NCBI GenBank assembly: GCA_003242195.1
Contig: QGUQ01000093.1
Coordinates: forward strand, 1-7,147
DNA length: 7,147 nt
Source: Bacillota bacterium
GTDB taxonomy: Bacteria; Bacillota; Sulfobacillia; Thermaerobacterales; Thermaerobacteraceae
Reading direction: 5' to 3'
The notes below the pieces were generated by a model that ran no database searches, was not told the origin of the DNA, and worked only from the letters and a program-made list of their open reading frames with translations. Within the stretch, counting starts at the first letter, position 1. Each line of letters opens with the position of its first letter. The translations under genes and the position numbers were made by a program. This document shows positions 5,357-7,147 of this stretch, piece after piece.

Positions 5357-5480
5357 CGTTCCGCCACCAGAAGGAGAGGAGGTGTGGATTCACCGGGGCA
5401 CCTGGCAGGAGGCGAGGCGAGCGAAGGCCGACGGGAGAGGACGCAGCCGCAAGGTTGCGGAGCGAATGGGGGGACGCAAC

Positions 5481-6923
5481 ATGAAGAAGCAGGTCGGCCT
5501 CTTGACAGCCCTGGCGCTCCTCTTGCTGAGCAGCCCCGCCCTCGCCGCGGAGCCGACGGCTGCCGAGGCGATGCGTGCCGTCGACGCCGTGTGGGTCGTG
5601 CTGGGCTTCCTCCTGGTCTTCTTCATGCAAGCGGGGTTCGCGCTGCTGGAGACCGGAGCCACCCGGATGAAGAACGCCGGGCACGTGGCGTCCAAAAACA
5701 TCCTCAGTTTCGCCCTGGCGACCCTGGTGTTCTGGGCCGTGGGCTTCGCCCTGAGCTTCGGGGACGGCAACTCGTGGGTGGGCACCCGGGGCTGGTTCAT
5801 CGACGTGTCCAGCGAGCAAGCCGGTCAATGGTTCTCGTCCCTGGCGTGGGCCGACGTCCCGCTGGCGGCCAAGTTCCTGTTCCAGGCGGCCTTTCTGGGC
5901 GTGTCCCTGGCCATCGTCTGGGGCGGGCTGGCGGAGCGGGCGAAGCTGCCGGTCTACTTCCTCTTCGGCACGGTCTACAGCGCCCTGATCTACCCGGTGA
6001 TCGCCCACTGGGTCTGGGGCGGCGGCTGGCTGGCCAAGATGGGGATGCAGGACTTCGCCGGCTCGACGGTGGTGCACCTGCAGGGCGGCGTGGCGGCCCT
6101 GGTCGGGGCGGTCCTCCTCGGCCCCCGCATCGGCAAGTACCGGGAGGACGGCACGCCCCAGCTCATCCCGGGCCACAACGCGGTTTACGGGGTGCTGGGC
6201 GTCCTGATCCTGTGGTTCGCCTGGTTCGGTTTCAACGCCGGCTCCACGATGATGGCCCGGGGCGAGTTCTTCCCTTACGTCGCCGCCACGACGCTGCTGG
6301 CGGCAGCGGCCGGCGCGCTGGGGGCCCTCTTCACGGCCTGGGCGGTCATGGGCAAGCCGGACATCTGGTCGATGTTGAACGGCGTGCTGGCGGCCCTCGT
6401 GGCCATCACCGCCGCCTGCGCCTTTGTGAAGCCGTGGGCCGCCGTGGTGATCGGGGCCGTGGCCGGCATCGTGATGGTCTTCTCGGTGCAGTGGGTCGAA
6501 CGAGGGCTCAAGATCGACGATCCCGTGGGCGCCTTCTCCGTCCACGGCGTGAGCGGGATCTGGGGCACCCTGTCCACCGGCCTGTTCGCCGCGCCGGACC
6601 TGGTGGCCCGGGTGGGCGTGGGCCAGCCGGGGCTGTTCTACGGCGGCGGGCTGCACCAGCTGGGCGTGCAGGCCCTGGGCATCGCCGTGTCCTTCGCCTA
6701 CGTGCTGGCCGTATCCTGGCTGGCCTTCTACCTCCTGGACCGGGCCGTGGGCCTGCGCCTGGGGCGCGAGGAGGAGCTGGCCGGCCTGGACATCAGCGAG
6801 CACGGGCTTCCCGGGTACCCCGAACAGTTGCCCCTGGCGGCACCCGGCGGCACCCCCCGCGGCGCGGCCGCGCCGGCCGCGACGCCGTCGGGCGCTCCGG
6901 CCATGGGCACCGGCAGCGATTAA
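5481..6923 (+). CDS. amt: Ammonium transporter (Amt/MEP/Rh family)
   Basis: The 480-residue protein is a multi-span membrane channel for ammonium uptake. A signal peptide (residues 1-23, KKQVGLL then LALLLLSSPALAA) precedes about eleven hydrophobic spans, as in E. coli AmtB. Key sites are visible: AGFALLETGATRMKNAGH (51-68), the FQAAF segment of the Phe gate (134-138), and LAERAKLP (150-157). The Amt signature DFAGSTVVHLQGGVAALVGA (191-210) contains pore His199, FGFNAGS (249-255) contains the second gate Phe, and SVHGVSGIWG (353-362) contains pore His355. The cytoplasmic tail has GLRLGREEELAGLDISEHGL (424-443), the part that in AmtB interacts with the PII protein GlnK. Residues 452-480 are an Ala/Pro/Gly-rich extension. 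I chose ATG 5481 because the signal peptide starts there; GGGGGGA (5468-5474) is a modest ribosome site. An in-frame GTG at 5382, behind a stronger AAGGAG (5371-5376), would add 33 basic residues. No PII gene follows within the window. Confidence 0.93.
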   Translation: MKKQVGLLTALALLLLSSPALAAEPTAAEAMRAVDAVWVVLGFLLVFFMQAGFALLETGATRMKNAGHVASKNILSFALATLVFWAVGFALSFGDGNSWVGTRGWFIDVSSEQAGQWFSSLAWADVPLAAKFLFQAAFLGVSLAIVWGGLAERAKLPVYFLFGTVYSALIYPVIAHWVWGGGWLAKMGMQDFAGSTVVHLQGGVAALVGAVLLGPRIGKYREDGTPQLIPGHNAVYGVLGVLILWFAWFGFNAGSTMMARGEFFPYVAATTLLAAAAGALGALFTAWAVMGKPDIWSMLNGVLAALVAITAACAFVKPWAAVVIGAVAGIVMVFSVQWVERGLKIDDPVGAFSVHGVSGIWGTLSTGLFAAPDLVARVGVGQPGLFYGGGLHQLGVQALGIAVSFAYVLAVSWLAFYLLDRAVGLRLGREEELAGLDISEHGLPGYPEQLPLAAPGGTPRGAAAPAATPSGAPAMGTGSD

Positions 6924-6960
6924 AACGGGGATGGACCTCCCCCTCCCTACACAGCAGGAC

Positions 6961-6996
6961 GAGGAGGGCGCGCCCCGTGCGGTACGCGCCCTCCTC
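6961..6996 (+). terminator. Hairpin terminator after amt
   Basis: A perfect 12-bp stem (GAGGAGGGCGCG 6961-6972 with CGCGCCCTCCTC 6985-6996) and 12-base loop lies 37 bases after the amt stop. Only scattered T's follow (TTCGTCTCTC from 7001), so termination may be moderate. The symmetry would also let it act on transcripts from the right. A smaller GGGGA/TCCCC hairpin (6927-6942) precedes it. Confidence 0.62.
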
Positions 6997-7147
6997 CATG
7001 TTCGTCTCTCGCTCGGGTCTCTCCCCAGGCCCCCCGCCCGGCACCGGCCCGCCAGCACCGCCGGGGCGGCGCACCTGGCCGCCTGGCCCGCGCATCTCAG
7101 CGCTAGACGAGGCACACCTCACCGCTTGCGCGTCTCGGTGCCGGGCC
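6997..7147. other. No convincing gene; possible C-terminal tail of a - strand gene at the edge
   Basis: After the terminator I see no gene with family features. At the right edge, the - strand reads codons PGTETRKR followed by TGA at 7121-7119. This could be the tail of a convergent gene that begins outside the window, but eight residues cannot establish it. Confidence 0.2.

Noticed and set aside
5296..5484. 62-codon + strand frame ending in TGA that overlaps the amt ATG (ATGA)
   Set aside because: The overlap resembles translational coupling, but the ATG has no ribosome site, lies inside a hairpin loop, and the frame runs through the leader terminator. The product has no recognisable features.
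5247..7115. Long - strand open frame opposite amt (622 codons)
   Set aside because: It is antisense to a complete amt, spans both terminators and the promoter region, and has low-complexity composition with no membrane or domain pattern.
1..7147. CRISPR arrays, tRNA or rRNA genes, insertion sequences
   Set aside because: I found no regularly spaced repeats, no tRNA-like cloverleaf or rRNA sequence, and no transposase or terminal inverted repeats.

Overview
This is a very GC-rich window (roughly 70% by eye) with dense genes, strong AAGGAGGT-type ribosome binding sites and frequent GTG starts. The HxlR-family regulator closely resembles the YodB/CatR repressors of Bacillus, and the Amt and AsnB proteins are of ordinary bacterial type. 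Together this suggests a high-GC Firmicute, possibly a thermophile such as Thermaerobacter. That placement is inference; no rRNA or other marker gene is present.

Layout. The window opens with the last 69 codons of gltB (glutamate synthase large subunit, + strand), closed by a perfect-stem terminator. A small + strand gene follows (382-798): a PaaI-type hotdog thioesterase whose middle, including the HGG active-site segment, is missing by an in-frame deletion. Its stop overlaps the stop of a convergent gene. That gene is the second of a - strand pair: an HxlR/DUF24 regulator (1822-2262) followed by a VOC-type ring-cleaving dioxygenase (795-1763). Divergent from the pair is a cytoplasmic YceI-family protein (2494-3054, + strand) with its own terminator. 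The two divergent promoters overlap in a short AT-rich island. Next come asnB (3216-5057, - strand) and, divergent from it, amt (5481-6923, + strand). The last ~220 bases hold a terminator and no convincing gene.

Function. Two themes stand out. One is nitrogen assimilation: Amt takes up ammonium, GltB makes glutamate from glutamine and 2-oxoglutarate, and AsnB uses glutamine to make asparagine. The other looks like an electrophile/quinone response: a YodB/CatR-like repressor with a conserved N-terminal cysteine, a dioxygenase of the MhqO/CatE type, and a YceI protein from an overlapping divergent promoter.

Most interesting parts. (1) The amt leader has a good promoter, three successive short hairpins with six-base loops, and a strong intrinsic terminator before the coding region. 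The last hairpin shares its 3' arm with the terminator's 5' arm, which is the layout of transcription antitermination by ANTAR-type proteins. (2) The PaaI gene has lost its catalytic segment yet stays in frame. (3) The shared hxlR/yceI control region carries repeated motifs around overlapping -10 boxes.
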